A stretch of DNA of 64,000 nt from Gammaproteobacteria bacterium (GCA_018826295.1 JAHJZX010000055.1:186001-250000); one strand, 5' to 3'; shown: positions 37,916-48,915, numbered from the stretch's first letter. The notes: a model not told the origin generated them from the sequence alone. A program made the numbers and translations.

Positions 37916-38707
37916 ATGGCTAAGATCACCACTGCCGTATTACAGAAAATGAAGCAGCAACGTGACAAGATCACCATGCTGACGGCCTATGATGCCAGCT
38001 TCGCGAAGTTATTTGCCGAACAAGGCGTCGACGTACTGCTGATTGGCGATTCCTTAGGTATGGTGCTGCAAGGCCACGGCGACACGCTGCCGGTAACCAT
38101 TACTGATATTGCCTACCATACCCGGGCTGTGCGCGCCGGTGCACCCGAAGCGTTTGTCATCGCCGATATGCCGTTTATGAGCTACGGTACCTTAGAGCAG
38201 GCATTGCAAAGTGTGGTGCCGCTGATGCAAGCCGGTGCCAATATGGTAAAACTGGAAGGCGGCGACTTTTTACTACCTACCGTAAAAGCCTTAACCGAGC
38301 GCGGCGTACCGGTGTGCGGCCATTTAGGCTTAACCCCCCAGTCTGTGCATATTTTTGGTGGCTATAAGGTGCAGGGTAAAACTGACGCTGCTGCCGATGC
38401 CATGGTCGCTCAGGCCAAAGCCTTACAAGACGCCGGTGCCCAGTTGCTGGTTCTGGAGTGCATACCAACCAAACTGGCAAAACGTATCACCGACGCGCTA
38501 AGCATTCCGGTTATCGGTATTGGCGCCGGCAACGTTACTGACGGACAGGTACTGGTAATGCATGATTTACTCGGCATCAGTAGTGGTTATATTCCAAAGT
38601 TTTCGAAAAACTATCTGGCGCAAACCGGCGAGATCAGAAGCGCGATCGCGGCCTATGTCAGCGAAGTTAAAAGCCAGACTTTCCCTGCCAGCGAGCACAG
38701 TTTTTAA
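37916..38707 (+). CDS. panB: 3-methyl-2-oxobutanoate hydroxymethyltransferase
   Basis: First enzyme of the pantoate branch of pantothenate synthesis. 263 residues; [23 protein letters not shown] and the [11 protein letters not shown] segments are characteristic. panC follows after 5 bases. Confidence 0.96.
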   Translation: MAKITTAVLQKMKQQRDKITMLTAYDASFAKLFAEQGVDVLLIGDSLGMVLQGHGDTLPVTITDIAYHTRAVRAGAPEAFVIADMPFMSYGTLEQALQSVVPLMQAGANMVKLEGGDFLLPTVKALTERGVPVCGHLGLTPQSVHIFGGYKVQGKTDAAADAMVAQAKALQDAGAQLLVLECIPTKLAKRITDALSIPVIGIGAGNVTDGQVLVMHDLLGISSGYIPKFSKNYLAQTGEIRSAIAAYVSEVKSQTFPASEHSF

Positions 38708-38712
38708 AGCCG

Positions 38713-39555
38713 ATGAAAATACTCAACTCTATTGCTGCGCTGCGGGCACAAATCAGTGCCTGGCGGCAAAACGGCGAACGTATCGCCTTCGTACCCACCA
38801 TGGGCAACCTGCATAACGGCCATTTAAAACTGGTTGATGTGGCCAAAGGCCGCGCGGATCGGGTAATTGTCAGCATCTTTGTAAACCCAATGCAATTTGG
38901 CAAAAACGAAGATCTCGACAGCTACCCGCGCACGCTGGAGGCTGATTGCGCCGGACTGACCGCCCACGGCGCCGATGCGGTGTTTACACCAACGCCAGCG
39001 ATGATGTACCCGCGTGGTCTGGACGTACAAAGCTTTGTTGAAGTGCCACTGCTGGGCGACTTGCACTGCGGTGCCAGCCGCGCCGGCCATTTTCGCGGCG
39101 TATCCACCATAGTGTGTAAGTTGTTTAATCTGGTACAGCCGGATATTGCCTGCTTTGGCCAGAAAGATTATCAGCAACTGGCGATTATCCGTCAGATGGT
39201 AACTGATTTGTCCATGCCGATTGAGATTATCGGCGTGCCGACCGAGCGCGCAGCCGATGGCCTGGCGCTGAGTTCACGCAATGGCTATCTTAATGCTGAA
39301 CAGCGTGCGATAGCACCCAAGCTTTATCTGCTGTTGCAGCAGCTGCGTAGCAGTATTCTGGCCGGCAACCATGATTATCGCGCGCTGGAGCAACAGACGA
39401 AGCAACAACTCAGTGCTGAGGGTTTTAAACCGGATTATATTGATATCTCAGATCAGAACGATCTGACACTGGCCACCACCGCGCAACAGGCTAAAGTGAT
39501 TTTGGCAGCAGCCTGGCTGGGCAGCACCCGTCTGATTGACAACCTGGAAATCTGA
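38713..39555 (+). CDS. panC: Pantothenate synthetase
   Basis: ATP-dependent condensation of pantoate with beta-alanine. 280 residues with [14 protein letters not shown] (HIGH-like), [20 protein letters not shown] and the SSRNGYL (KMSKS-like) motifs. The beta-alanine supplier panD, which follows panC in many bacteria, is missing here; PanP 2.2 kb downstream takes that role. Confidence 0.96.
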   Translation: MKILNSIAALRAQISAWRQNGERIAFVPTMGNLHNGHLKLVDVAKGRADRVIVSIFVNPMQFGKNEDLDSYPRTLEADCAGLTAHGADAVFTPTPAMMYPRGLDVQSFVEVPLLGDLHCGASRAGHFRGVSTIVCKLFNLVQPDIACFGQKDYQQLAIIRQMVTDLSMPIEIIGVPTERAADGLALSSRNGYLNAEQRAIAPKLYLLLQQLRSSILAGNHDYRALEQQTKQQLSAEGFKPDYIDISDQNDLTLATTAQQAKVILAAAWLGSTRLIDNLEI

Positions 39556-39572
39556 CCTTCAAGCAAGCGCCT

Positions 39573-39594
39573 GCCCGGCGCTATCTTACGCCGG
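39573..39594. terminator. Bidirectional hairpin between panC and SLC13 gene
   Basis: CCCGGCG (39573-39579) pairs with CGCCGGG (39588-39594). The genes converge here, and the right arm lies inside the last codons of the permease gene. No strong T-run, so efficiency is uncertain. Confidence 0.4.
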
Positions 39595-41484
39595 GTGTAA
39601 CGGCCATACTAGCAGCAATACCGGTAAACTTACCGCTACTACTAATACATCCAGCGGCAACCCCATGCGCCAGTAATCAGAGAATCGAAAACCGCCCGGG
39701 CCAAGGATCAGGGTATTATTTTGATGGCCAATCGGTGTTAAAAACGCGCACGATGCGCCCACTGCCACCGCCATTAAAAAGGTGTCCGGATTAACACCCA
39801 GCTGATTAGCAGCGCCCAGTGCAATAGGTGCCATCACAGCTGCTGTCGCTGCGTTGTTCATTAAGTCAGTCAAAATAAGTGTGCTAATCAAAATAACCGC
39901 CAGCCCTACAACTGCATTGCCCTGAGCCAACGTATCAAGCAGCATTGCAGCAATCAGGCCCGCCGCACCGGTACTTTGCATAACACCGGCAACGGGCAAT
40001 AAACACGCCAGCAGCACTATTACCGGCCAATCTATAGCGTCATATACCAAACGCCAGGGTAAGGTGCGCAGTGCCATGGTAGCTAACACACCGGCAGCAA
40101 AAGATACTGCCGCCGGCAAGATCCCCGTTGCAGCCAGCACCACAGCCAACAGCATAATCACTGCCGACATTAAGGCGTGGCGCTTGTTTGGTATCCTAAG
40201 GTCACGCTCTGCCAGCGGCACACAGCCCGTATTATTGGCAAAATCCTGTAATACATCCGGCGCCCCCTGCATCAGCAACAAGTCACCGGCACGTAATGGT
40301 AAAGAACGTAACCGTGCCATCGAGCGCTGGCCATGCCGCGATACTGCCAGTAAGTTAATACTGTAGCGGGTGCGCAATAACATATCAGCGGCAGAGCGGT
40401 TAAGCAGGCTTGACGAGGGTAAAACGGCCAGTTCCAACAACACAATCTCGTCGGGTTTACGGTCCTTTTCCGGCTCTTTTTCCACAGCTTGGTCCGCGTG
40501 TTCCGCCGTCAGCTGCCTTGGCTCTTCTACTGCTGCCGAACGTTGTGCGCAGTCAGCCTGCTCAGTATCCTCCTCAGCTGTGGTTTCGCGCTTTGCTTTC
40601 GCGTGTGCCAGCTCCAATCCCAGCTCTGACAGCACTTTAGTCAGTGCATCGGCTTCGGCTTCAATGATCAGAATATCCAAAGCACGCAAATAACGGCCCG
40701 AACTGGGTGCAGTTACCCGCACGTCATTACGGATCAATCCCACTACCTGCGCATCAGCCTGATCCAGCACCGCCTCGACTTCGCGCAATTTCATGCCATC
40801 GGCTTTACTGCCTTCAGCAATTCGCACTTCTGTAACATAGGCACCGGTTTCAAAGCCTTCAGTGCCCGCTTGTTTGCGTTTTGGCACCAGGCGCCAGCCC
40901 AGCAGGATAATAAATGCCAAGCCTACAGCCGTCACTGCGGCGCCAACAGCAGTAAAATCAAACATATTAAAGCCAGCAGAGCCCTCAGAAGCGCGTATAC
41001 CAGAAATTATCAAGTTCGGCGGTGTGCCGATTAATGTCATGGTACCGCCAAGAATTGAGGCAAACGCCAGCGGCATTAACACCTGGCCGGGAGAGAGTTG
41101 TAAGCGGTTTGCAAGTTGAATTGCCACCGGCATCAGCAAAGCCAGGGCACCAACATTATTCATAAAGCCCGACAGCAATGCAGCCAACAGCGTTAAGGCC
41201 GCAATACTTAAGGTAGGGCCGGCTTTGGCGGGCAACACCAAGCGGGTTAACACATCTACTGCGCCAGAACTTTGCAGCGCCCGGCTTAATACCAACACAC
41301 AGGCTACCGTTATCACTGCCGGGTGGCCGAAGCCATTGAAGGCGTTTTGCGCGTCAATAAGACCGCTAAAGACACAAGCCAGCATAGCACCGAGCGCTAC
41401 CATGTCATGGCGCCAGCGGCCCCATAAAAACATGCCAATAGTGACCAGTAAAATCAGCATAATAATGCTTTGTGCCGTGGTCAT
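39586..41484 (-). CDS. SLC13/DASS-family permease with two RCK_C domains
   Basis: Predicted Na+-coupled anion transporter (dicarboxylate, sulfate or similar). 632 residues: a first membrane half (about 5-200) with SILGGTMTLIGTPPNLI, two RCK_C (TrkA-C) domains (about 210-290 and 350-425), then a second membrane half with DLMNNAATAAVMAPIA. The two RCK_C domains are joined by an unusually acidic and charged linker (about 297-345). Substrate not assignable. Transcribed toward panC. Confidence 0.85.
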   Translation of the reverse strand: MTTAQSIIMLILLVTIGMFLWGRWRHDMVALGAMLACVFSGLIDAQNAFNGFGHPAVITVACVLVLSRALQSSGAVDVLTRLVLPAKAGPTLSIAALTLLAALLSGFMNNVGALALLMPVAIQLANRLQLSPGQVLMPLAFASILGGTMTLIGTPPNLIISGIRASEGSAGFNMFDFTAVGAAVTAVGLAFIILLGWRLVPKRKQAGTEGFETGAYVTEVRIAEGSKADGMKLREVEAVLDQADAQVVGLIRNDVRVTAPSSGRYLRALDILIIEAEADALTKVLSELGLELAHAKAKRETTAEEDTEQADCAQRSAAVEEPRQLTAEHADQAVEKEPEKDRKPDEIVLLELAVLPSSSLLNRSAADMLLRTRYSINLLAVSRHGQRSMARLRSLPLRAGDLLLMQGAPDVLQDFANNTGCVPLAERDLRIPNKRHALMSAVIMLLAVVLAATGILPAAVSFAAGVLATMALRTLPWRLVYDAIDWPVIVLLACLLPVAGVMQSTGAAGLIAAMLLDTLAQGNAVVGLAVILISTLILTDLMNNAATAAVMAPIALGAANQLGVNPDTFLMAVAVGASCAFLTPIGHQNNTLILGPGGFRFSDYWRMGLPLDVLVVAVSLPVLLLVWPLHPA

Positions 41485-41743
41485 ACTGCACTCCGAAAGT
41501 TAGTTACTTGATCGCAACTGCCTGTTGCCGGCCACACTCATTCGAGCACTACGACATAACATCTAGACAGAAAAAATGTCCCAGATCAAGCTATAAGGCT
41601 ATAACTCTGATCTGCAGTGAGGATATTCAAAACAAAGGTGGGCAGAGCTTGGCAGTACACCAGTTTTGTATTTAGTGCCCTGCTGTTGGCTCAGAGCACT
41701 AAAACTAAAGCAACTTAACACAGTGGCATGGCAAGAAAGGTCT
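41485..41743. other. Spacer between SLC13 gene and panP
   Basis: No convincing gene. It holds one notable hairpin, TTAGTGC (41672-41678) with GCACTAA (41696-41702) enclosing a nested CTG/CAG pair, downstream of panP. The minus-strand sequence after it lacks a T-run, so it may be a weak 3' end signal for panP. Confidence 0.35.
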
Positions 41744-43390
41744 TTATACCACCAGCTCTTTCGCCAGCTGTAGTAGTTTCGGGTAGAACTCTTTATCGAG
41801 CTGGGCAATTTGATCCTGCTCTACCAGCACATCATGCAAAATTTGCTCGGTAGTGAGCGGGTTAGCCAGCACAACACGGAATACAATCGTTTCCTGGCGC
41901 TGGTAGCGCGTCGGCGTTAAGCGGGTACGGGAAACAAATGACTTACCTTCTTCACGCTGACGTTTCTGAATAAACTTAGTTAAGCCGTTTAACAGCTCGT
42001 TAAAGCGTTGCAGCCGCTCTGGGTTGGCGCCCGCCATGGCTTTTTGTACCTGCGCCGGCACATAACGATAGGTAAGCAAACACAATTCTGGTTCGGTTAT
42101 CAGCTCAAAATCAATGTTGTGCGCAATTAAGGTGGCAAAATAACGCGCTTTTTCCAGACTGCGATTGATCAAAATTTCATAACCATCGCGGCCAATAACC
42201 TGTAAGCAGGCATGCACCAGCATGGCCATACCGGGGCGTGAACCTTCCAGCGTCTGGCTGCCTAAATCTTTTGAGCCTTTACGTAAAATGTACTCGGCGT
42301 GATGCTCAATAGCGTGTGCAGCAGACGGGTGTTTAAACACCACCATACCGGCGCCCATCGGCACATACATTTGCTTGTGCGCATCTATGGTTACCGAATC
42401 GGCGCGCTCTATACCAGCCAGCAGATGGCGGTATTTGTTGGACAACAGCGTAGCGCCGCCCCAGGCCGCATCGACATGAAAGTGGCACTGATACTGCTCG
42501 GCTAAATCGGCCAGCTGATTTAGCGGGTCCACATTGCCGGTTTCAGTAGTACCAGCCACGCCGACAATCGCCAGCACACGAATATTATTCGCTTTAAGCT
42601 CAGCCATTTTGTCAGCCAGCAAGGCAGTATCAATTTTGTTATCGGCGTCGGTTTTCACCGCTATTAACGACTCGCGGCCAATACCCAACACGTCGGCAGC
42701 TTTACCCAACGAATAATGCCCGCGCTCGGATACCAATATTGCCAGGCCGTCATAACCGTAATGCTTCATGGCCTTAAACAAGCCTTCACGGGCGATGCCT
42801 TTAAAATCACCGTCAGGCTTTAGCAACCGGTTACGGGCTATCCACAGTGCAGTAATATTGGCGATGGTGCCGCCAGAGCAAAAGGCGCCCAGCGAATGGT
42901 TAGCACTGTGCATCCATTTTTTATAGAAGCCGTCGCCTTCGCCGTACACCAGATGGTGCATCATGCCCAGTACCTGACGCTCCATCGGCGTAAAGGCTTT
43001 GGAGGTTTCAATCTTCACCAGGTTCTGATTTAGCCCCACCATCATTTTTGACAGTGACAACACAAAATAAGGCAAGGCCGACGTCATATGGCCGATAAAA
43101 CTTGGCGCTGCAGTATGTACCGAGTGCGCTACCAGCTTTTGCATCAGGCTTTCAGCGTAATCGGAAACAAAGTTTGGCATTTGCGGAATATGGTGCGCCT
43201 GAAAATCGCGCTCAATTTGCCACAAAGGTTTTTCTACCGCGACAATACTTTCGCGCAAAAATCCGGCCAGATTCTGTGACAGATTCTGCTCAATAATGCT
43301 GAGGGTTGAATCGGGCGCTTCCGGCACCGTGAAGATGCGCCATAAGGCTTCTTCTGAAGCGGTTGCCTGGCGTTTACTGGATTCTGTCAT
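41744..43390 (-). CDS. panP: PLP-dependent aspartate 1-decarboxylase PanP
   Basis: Group II PLP decarboxylase producing beta-alanine from aspartate, the function normally done by the pyruvoyl enzyme PanD. 548 residues from ATG 43390 (six codons after another in-frame start at 43408). Motifs: HMTSALP substrate-loop region, HVDAAWGG with the PLP-stacking Asp, and IDAHKQMY with the PLP lysine (Lys339). The family is similar to glutamate decarboxylases and cysteine sulfinate decarboxylases, so specificity rests on close resemblance to the gammaproteobacterial PanP group and on its place next to panBC. Confidence 0.88.
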   Translation of the reverse strand: MTESSKRQATASEEALWRIFTVPEAPDSTLSIIEQNLSQNLAGFLRESIVAVEKPLWQIERDFQAHHIPQMPNFVSDYAESLMQKLVAHSVHTAAPSFIGHMTSALPYFVLSLSKMMVGLNQNLVKIETSKAFTPMERQVLGMMHHLVYGEGDGFYKKWMHSANHSLGAFCSGGTIANITALWIARNRLLKPDGDFKGIAREGLFKAMKHYGYDGLAILVSERGHYSLGKAADVLGIGRESLIAVKTDADNKIDTALLADKMAELKANNIRVLAIVGVAGTTETGNVDPLNQLADLAEQYQCHFHVDAAWGGATLLSNKYRHLLAGIERADSVTIDAHKQMYVPMGAGMVVFKHPSAAHAIEHHAEYILRKGSKDLGSQTLEGSRPGMAMLVHACLQVIGRDGYEILINRSLEKARYFATLIAHNIDFELITEPELCLLTYRYVPAQVQKAMAGANPERLQRFNELLNGLTKFIQKRQREEGKSFVSRTRLTPTRYQRQETIVFRVVLANPLTTEQILHDVLVEQDQIAQLDKEFYPKLLQLAKELVV

Positions 43391-43494
43391 GCGCTTGCTA
43401 CTCTGCATACGGTTTCAGCGGTTACTAAAACAGCCGGAAAATGGCGCTCACTTTACTGCAAGCGCTGAAAAATGTCTGCAAAAAAGTGCTGTGC

Positions 43495-44268
43495 CTAACT
43501 ACGCAGGCCAATGCCACGGTTAATCAGGTACATGGCATAACTAAACAGTACCACGATAAAGCCCACAACCACCGCCAGCGCCAACCACAGGCTGACATCG
43601 GTAACACCTAAAAAGCCGTAGCGAAATGCATTAACCATATACACCACCGGATTAAGCGCCGCAACATGCTGCCAAAAGCCGGGCAACAGAGTTAACGAGT
43701 AAAACACACCACCCAAATAGGTCAACGGCGTCAGCACAAAGGTTGGAATAATGCTGATGTCATCGAAGGTCTTGGCATACACAGCGTTAATCAGGCCGCC
43801 GAGGGAGAACAGCATCGAGGTTAATGTCACCGTCACCACTATTACTGCCAGATTGTGAATTTGAATAGTGACAAAAAACAATGATAACAGCGTCACGATC
43901 AGCCCTACCAGCATGCCACGCGCCATACCACCGCCAACGAAGCCCAGCACAATAATGTAGTTGGGCACCGGCGCCACCAGCAGCTCTTCCACGTTGCGCT
44001 GAAACTTAGCACTGAAAAATGATGACGCCACATTGGCATAAGAGTTAGTGATCACCGACATCATAATCAGGCCGGGCACAATAAACTCCATATAACTAAA
44101 ACCACCCATATCGCCGATGCGGGAACCAATTAAGCTGCCAAAAATAACAAAGTACAACGTCATGGTAATAGCCGGCGGCACCAGCGTTTGTATCCAAATT
44201 CTTAAAAAACGGTTGGTTTCTTTATCGAGGATGCTTTTAAGAGCCACCATATAGTTAGCTTTAATCAT
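43495..44268 (-). CDS. yadH: ABC-2 type transporter permease YadH
   Basis: Membrane partner of YadG; substrate unknown. 257 residues with six TM helices; matches E. coli YadH closely through WIQTLVPPAITMTLYFVIFG, GLIMMSVITN, AKFQRNVEELLVAPVP and FVLTPLTYLGGVFYSLTLLP. The start overlaps the yadG stop by 4 bases (ATGA), indicating coupled synthesis. Confidence 0.93.
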   Translation of the reverse strand: MIKANYMVALKSILDKETNRFLRIWIQTLVPPAITMTLYFVIFGSLIGSRIGDMGGFSYMEFIVPGLIMMSVITNSYANVASSFFSAKFQRNVEELLVAPVPNYIIVLGFVGGGMARGMLVGLIVTLLSLFFVTIQIHNLAVIVVTVTLTSMLFSLGGLINAVYAKTFDDISIIPTFVLTPLTYLGGVFYSLTLLPGFWQHVAALNPVVYMVNAFRYGFLGVTDVSLWLALAVVVGFIVVLFSYAMYLINRGIGLRS

Positions 44269-45191
44269 TTTGCACCTCCGCGGCCATTTTCCACCAAGGA
44301 TACAAACAGCTCTTCCAGCCGGTTAGCTTTATTACGCATAGATAACACCTTAACATCCTGCGCGCTGAGCTGAGCAAAAATGCCATTTAAGCCCTGCGCT
44401 TTTTCCACGTCTACCTCAATACTGTGGTCATCCAATGCCCGCCAGTTAACGCCTTCCAACGTCAGTTGTGTCGGTGTTGTGGCTAAATCCAGCACAAAGG
44501 TTTCACGCGTCAGCTTAGCCAGTAATGCCTTCATGTTAGTGTTTTCAATAATCTGGCCTTTATCAATAATGGCGATATTACGGCACAGGCTTTCGGCTTC
44601 CTCCAGATAATGGGTAGTGAGAATAATCGTCACGCCCTGCTGGTTAATGGTGCGCAAAAACTCCCACATCGAGCGGCGCAGTTCTATATCTACCCCAGCG
44701 GTGGGTTCATCCAAAATCAGCAATTTGGGCTCGTGCATTAAGGCGCGGGCAATCATTAAACGCCGCTTCATGCCACCGGATAGCTCCCGGGCGCGGGCCG
44801 TACGTTTTTCCCACAGGCCCAATTGGCCCAGGTATTTTTCTGCCCGTTCCAGCGCCAGCTTTTTCGGCACACCGTAATAGCCGGCCTGATTTACGACTAT
44901 CTGCAACACGGTTTCAAACTGGTTAAAATTAAATTCCTGCGGTACCAGACCAAGCTGGCTTTTGGCCGCTTCCAGCTGGTTGTCGATATCATATTCAAAT
45001 ACCTTAACGCTACCGGCTGATTTATTGACTAAGGAGCTGATAATGCCGATGGTGGTACTTTTACCGGCACCATTTGGCCCTAACAGCGCAAAAAAATCGC
45101 CCTGCTTTACCTGCAAATCAATACCGCTTAATGCCACAGTGCCACTTTTGTATACCTTATGCAGGCCTTTAATATCTAAGGCTAAACTCAA
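44265..45191 (-). CDS. yadG: ABC transporter ATP-binding protein YadG
   Basis: ATPase of the YadGH exporter. Walker [10 protein letters not shown], signature LSGGMKRR, Walker [13 protein letters not shown] and the H-loop TTHYLEEAE are intact. The start is TTG 45191 ([10 protein letters not shown]), overlapping the ubiX stop codon (TTGA) with AGGAG eight bases upstream inside ubiX; the longer reading from 45230 runs through ubiX coding sequence. 308 residues, the same as E. coli YadG, which it resembles along its whole length. Confidence 0.93.
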   Translation of the reverse strand: MSLALDIKGLHKVYKSGTVALSGIDLQVKQGDFFALLGPNGAGKSTTIGIISSLVNKSAGSVKVFEYDIDNQLEAAKSQLGLVPQEFNFNQFETVLQIVVNQAGYYGVPKKLALERAEKYLGQLGLWEKRTARARELSGGMKRRLMIARALMHEPKLLILDEPTAGVDIELRRSMWEFLRTINQQGVTIILTTHYLEEAESLCRNIAIIDKGQIIENTNMKALLAKLTRETFVLDLATTPTQLTLEGVNWRALDDHSIEVDVEKAQGLNGIFAQLSAQDVKVLSMRNKANRLEELFVSLVENGRGGAK

Positions 45192-45826
45192 TGCTGCTCT
45201 CCTGTGTGTTCTGTACTGCCATAACCCCAACGGTTAAGTAACTGGTGCGGTAACTTAAGATGGTCAAGAATACGCGCCACCATAAAATCGACTAAATCAC
45301 TGATCTGTTTCGGTTGATGATAAAACCCCGGTGCCGCCGGCATAATAGTCACACCGAGCTTGGCCAGCTTAAGTAGGTTTTCCAGGTGGATAGCGCTAAG
45401 CGGGCTTTCGCGTGGCACTAAAATTAACTGACCGCCTTCTTTAATCACCACATCCGCCGCCCGCTCTATTAAGTTATCACTGGCGCCGGTGGCAATTGCT
45501 GATACGGTGCCGGTAGAACAGGGGCAAATCACCATTTGTCGCGGAGCCGCTGAGCCCGAAGCTACCGGAGAAAACCAGTCATCTTTGCCATAGACTTTAA
45601 GCAAGGCGGCATCACAGCCAAAATGTGCCAGCAACATTTGTCTGCATTTGTCCGGTGCGGCCGGCAGTTTAATATCATGCTCAGTAGCAAAAACCACTCT
45701 GGCGGCGCTGGATACCAGCAAATGCACTTTAATGCCCTGCGCCAGCAGCAATTCTAATAAGCGCCAGCCATAGGGCGCGCCTGACGCACCACTAAAGGCC
45801 AGTGTGATCTCTTTTGCAGTTTTCAT
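45188..45826 (-). CDS. ubiX: Flavin prenyltransferase UbiX
   Basis: Makes prenylated FMN, the cofactor of UbiD decarboxylase in ubiquinone synthesis. 212 residues; [12 protein letters not shown], the [14 protein letters not shown] segment and [11 protein letters not shown] are characteristic. ATG 45826 overlaps the mpl stop (TGATG); an upstream in-frame codon at 45838 is not needed. Together with mpl and yadGH it forms one operon. Confidence 0.94.
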   Translation of the reverse strand: MKTAKEITLAFSGASGAPYGWRLLELLLAQGIKVHLLVSSAARVVFATEHDIKLPAAPDKCRQMLLAHFGCDAALLKVYGKDDWFSPVASGSAAPRQMVICPCSTGTVSAIATGASDNLIERAADVVIKEGGQLILVPRESPLSAIHLENLLKLAKLGVTIMPAAPGFYHQPKQISDLVDFMVARILDHLKLPHQLLNRWGYGSTEHTGEQH

Positions 45827-47184
45827 CAGTGTTCCCATTTACGCTTTAGTGCACTAATCAGCTTATCGTGAATACCACCAAAGCCGCCGTTACTCATAAT
45901 CACAATACTGTCGCCCTGCACAGCCTGATCGCAAAGCAGGCTGACCAACGCATCAATATCCTGTGATAACGCCGCTTTGGGCGCTAAGGCACGCGTTAAA
46001 GCGTCCAGCGACCAGTTGGCATTGGCCGGCTCATATAAAAACACCTTATCGGCCAGCGCCAGCGCCAAAGGCAGTGCTGCCTGATGCACGCCCATACGCA
46101 TAGTATTAGAGCGCGGTTCCAGTACGGCTAACACCCGGCTTTGGCCTACTTTATTGCGAATGCCTTGTAAGGTAGTGCTGATAGCGGTTGGATGGTGGGC
46201 AAAATCGTCATACACCTTAACTCCGCCGATGTCGGCTTTTAACTCCATCCGCCGTTTAGGTGCAACAAAGCGCGTTAGTGCCTCCAGCGCAATCGCTACC
46301 GGTACGCCGGCATGGCGCGCCGCTGCAATCGCCATTACCGCATTATCGACATTGTGCTGGCCACTTAACTGCCAACTGAGCTCACCAAGCTGTTTATCCT
46401 GATAATACAAGGCAAAGTGGCTGCCATCGCTGCTTAGCAATTCGGCGCGCCAATCCGTACCATAGCTTTGCCGCTCGCTCCAGCAGCCCATATCCAGAGT
46501 ATGTTTAACCGCTGGTGTATCTTCCGGTGCCAGCACCAGACCATTGGCCGGTACCATACGCAGCAAGTGATGAAACTGGCGTTGAATTGCCGCCAAATCG
46601 GGGAAAATATCAGCGTGATCGTATTCCAGATTGTTTATTACCAGGGTTCGTGGCCGGTAATGCACGAATTTGGATCTTTTATCAAAAAAGGCCGTATCGT
46701 ATTCATCAGCCTCGATGACAAAAAAAGGTGACTCGCCAAGCCGGGCAGAACAATCAAAGTTTTGCGGAATACCACCAATCAAAAATCCCGGCGCTAAGCC
46801 CGCACATTCTAAAATCCAGGCCAGCATAGTACTGGTGGTGGTCTTACCATGAGTGCCAGACACCGCCAGCACCCAACGGTCAAATAGCACCTGCTCTGCC
46901 AGCCACTGCGGGCCAGAGCTATAACGCAAATTGGTATTTAATACATACTCTACTGCCGGGTTACCACGGGATAACGCGTTGCCGATAATAACCAAATCTG
47001 GTGCCGGCTCCAGCTGCTGCGGATCCCAGCCTTGCGTCAATTCAATGCCCAATTGCTCCAATTGTGTGCTCATTGGCGGATAAACATTGGCATCAGCGCC
47101 GGTAACTTTATGGCCCAGTGATTTTGCGATAGCGGCGATGCCGCCCATGAAGGTGCCACAGATACCCAGAATATGAATATGCAT
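45826..47184 (-). CDS. mpl: UDP-MurNAc:L-Ala-gamma-D-Glu-mDAP ligase
   Basis: Recycles murein tripeptide by ligating it to UDP-MurNAc. 452 residues with the Mur-ligase Walker [14 protein letters not shown], the N-terminal [13 protein letters not shown] and the C-terminal domain [11 protein letters not shown]. AmpG in the same window imports the upstream recycling substrate, so two steps of murein recycling are present. Divergent from fbp, as in E. coli where fbp and mpl are neighbours. Confidence 0.95.
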   Translation of the reverse strand: MHIHILGICGTFMGGIAAIAKSLGHKVTGADANVYPPMSTQLEQLGIELTQGWDPQQLEPAPDLVIIGNALSRGNPAVEYVLNTNLRYSSGPQWLAEQVLFDRWVLAVSGTHGKTTTSTMLAWILECAGLAPGFLIGGIPQNFDCSARLGESPFFVIEADEYDTAFFDKRSKFVHYRPRTLVINNLEYDHADIFPDLAAIQRQFHHLLRMVPANGLVLAPEDTPAVKHTLDMGCWSERQSYGTDWRAELLSSDGSHFALYYQDKQLGELSWQLSGQHNVDNAVMAIAAARHAGVPVAIALEALTRFVAPKRRMELKADIGGVKVYDDFAHHPTAISTTLQGIRNKVGQSRVLAVLEPRSNTMRMGVHQAALPLALALADKVFLYEPANANWSLDALTRALAPKAALSQDIDALVSLLCDQAVQGDSIVIMSNGGFGGIHDKLISALKRKWEH

Positions 47185-47327
47185 ACATTGTCCTGAAAAT
47201 TAACCTGCGCCATTGTAACAAATAGCAACCGCAACGCAGTAACACCTGCAATTTGCGCAGAAATTCTTTAAAATACGCCAGCCTCTACCGCTTTAGCAAA
47301 AATAATTACTGAGAAGGAACCACCAGC

Positions 47328-48299
47328 ATGCGCCGCATCTCGCCAGTACTGCAACAGGACGGAGTCGACAGCGACCTGATTTCACTGATTAAAACTATCC
47401 TAGCCGCCTGCCGGGAAATCTCGTTTCGTGTCAGCCAAGGCGAACTGGCTGGGGTATTAGGTTCTACCCTGGGCGAGAATATTCAAGGGGAAACCCAGAA
47501 AAAACTCGATATTATTGCTAATGAATTACTCAAAGAAGTGATTCTGGAAACCGGCGTAGTCAAAGCTATCAGCTCAGAAGAAGAAGACGACACTGTTGCC
47601 GGTAACCCGCATGGTAAGTATTTAGTCACCTTTGACCCGTTGGATGGCTCCTCCAACACCGACATCAACAGCTTAATCGGCACCATTTTCTCCATATTAC
47701 CGGCACAAGCAGATAAAGCAGCTGATGACGCCAGTCAGTTTTTGCAGCCCGGCAGCGCCCAGCTGGCCGCAGGCTACGTGCTGTATGGTCCTTCTACCAT
47801 GCTGGCGCTAACCACAGGTAAAGGTACCAGGCTGTACACCTTAGATAAAACCTATGGCGGCTTCCTGCTTACCGAAGAGCAGGCTGCAATTCCGAAATAC
47901 ACTGCAGAGTTTGCCATCAACATGTCAAACCAACGTTATTGGCAACCGGCTATGCAGGCGTATATTGCAGATTTACTGCAGGGCAAAGAAGGTCCGCGCG
48001 GTAAAAACTACAATATGCGCTGGATAGCCGCCATGGTGGGTGATGTACATCGGGTACTGTGCCGCGGCGGCATTTTTGCTTACCCGCGTGATACTAAAGA
48101 TGCCAACAAGCCGGATAAACTGCGACTAATGTATGAAGCCAACCCGATGAGTTTTCTGGTAGAACAGGCCGGCGGTATGAGTTCTACCGGCTATGAGCGC
48201 ATTATGGACATAGTACCGACTGATATTCACCAGCGCGTGGCGGTGATACTTGGCTCAAAGCACGAAGTAGAAAGCTGCGTAGCCTATCATCAGCGATAG
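47328..48299 (+). CDS. fbp: Class I fructose-1,6-bisphosphatase
   Basis: Gluconeogenic phosphatase. 323 residues; the metal/active-site motif [12 protein letters not shown] and the late [11 protein letters not shown] segment are intact, and the N-terminal SEEEDD motif provides further metal ligands. GAAGGA precedes the ATG. A TAAAAT -10 candidate is at 47269-47274 without a clear -35. Confidence 0.95.
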   Translation: MRRISPVLQQDGVDSDLISLIKTILAACREISFRVSQGELAGVLGSTLGENIQGETQKKLDIIANELLKEVILETGVVKAISSEEEDDTVAGNPHGKYLVTFDPLDGSSNTDINSLIGTIFSILPAQADKAADDASQFLQPGSAQLAAGYVLYGPSTMLALTTGKGTRLYTLDKTYGGFLLTEEQAAIPKYTAEFAINMSNQRYWQPAMQAYIADLLQGKEGPRGKNYNMRWIAAMVGDVHRVLCRGGIFAYPRDTKDANKPDKLRLMYEANPMSFLVEQAGGMSSTGYERIMDIVPTDIHQRVAVILGSKHEVESCVAYHQR

Positions 48300-48368
48300 C
48301 CATTTTTATTACCGGCGCTATAATAAGCGCCACTTTTAACCAGGCTTTTAACATTTAAGGACCAGGCC

Positions 48369-48896
48369 ATGAGCTTAAGCGATGTTGCAGCAGGTAAAAA
48401 CCTGCCGGAAGAAATTAACGTTATTATTGAAATTCCGGCCAATGCCGACCCGATTAAATACGAAGTAGACAAAGATACCGGTACCGTATGGGTAGACCGT
48501 TTTATGGCTACACCGATGTTTTATCCGTGCAACTACGGCTTTGTAAACCAGACGCTGTCGCTGGATGGTGATCCGGTAGATGTGTTAGTGCCAACCCCTT
48601 ATCCGTTGGTACCAGGCGCAGTTATTAAATGTCGTCCGGTAGGCGTGCTGTTTATGTCGGATGAATCTGGCGAAGATGCCAAGGTTATTGCTGTTCCGGT
48701 AAGCAAGCTTACCAAGCTGTATGACCACATTCAGGACATCAACGATGTCGATGAGCTGCTGAAAAAGCAAATTCAGCACTTCTTTGAGCGTTACAAAGAA
48801 TTAGAAGCCGGCAAATGGGTAAAAGTAAATGGTTGGGGCGATGCAGCCGCTGCCAAAGCTGAAATTATGACCTCATTTGAACGGGCAAAAAAATAA
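48369..48896 (+). CDS. ppa: Inorganic pyrophosphatase
   Basis: Hydrolyses pyrophosphate released by biosynthesis. 175 residues, family I, with [17 protein letters not shown] and the metal site [14 protein letters not shown] upstream of the start. Ends in a strong terminator. Confidence 0.97.
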   Translation: MSLSDVAAGKNLPEEINVIIEIPANADPIKYEVDKDTGTVWVDRFMATPMFYPCNYGFVNQTLSLDGDPVDVLVPTPYPLVPGAVIKCRPVGVLFMSDESGEDAKVIAVPVSKLTKLYDHIQDINDVDELLKKQIQHFFERYKELEAGKWVKVNGWGDAAAAKAEIMTSFERAKK

Positions 48897-48915
48897 GCTG
48901 CCCGCAGTTTAAGCA

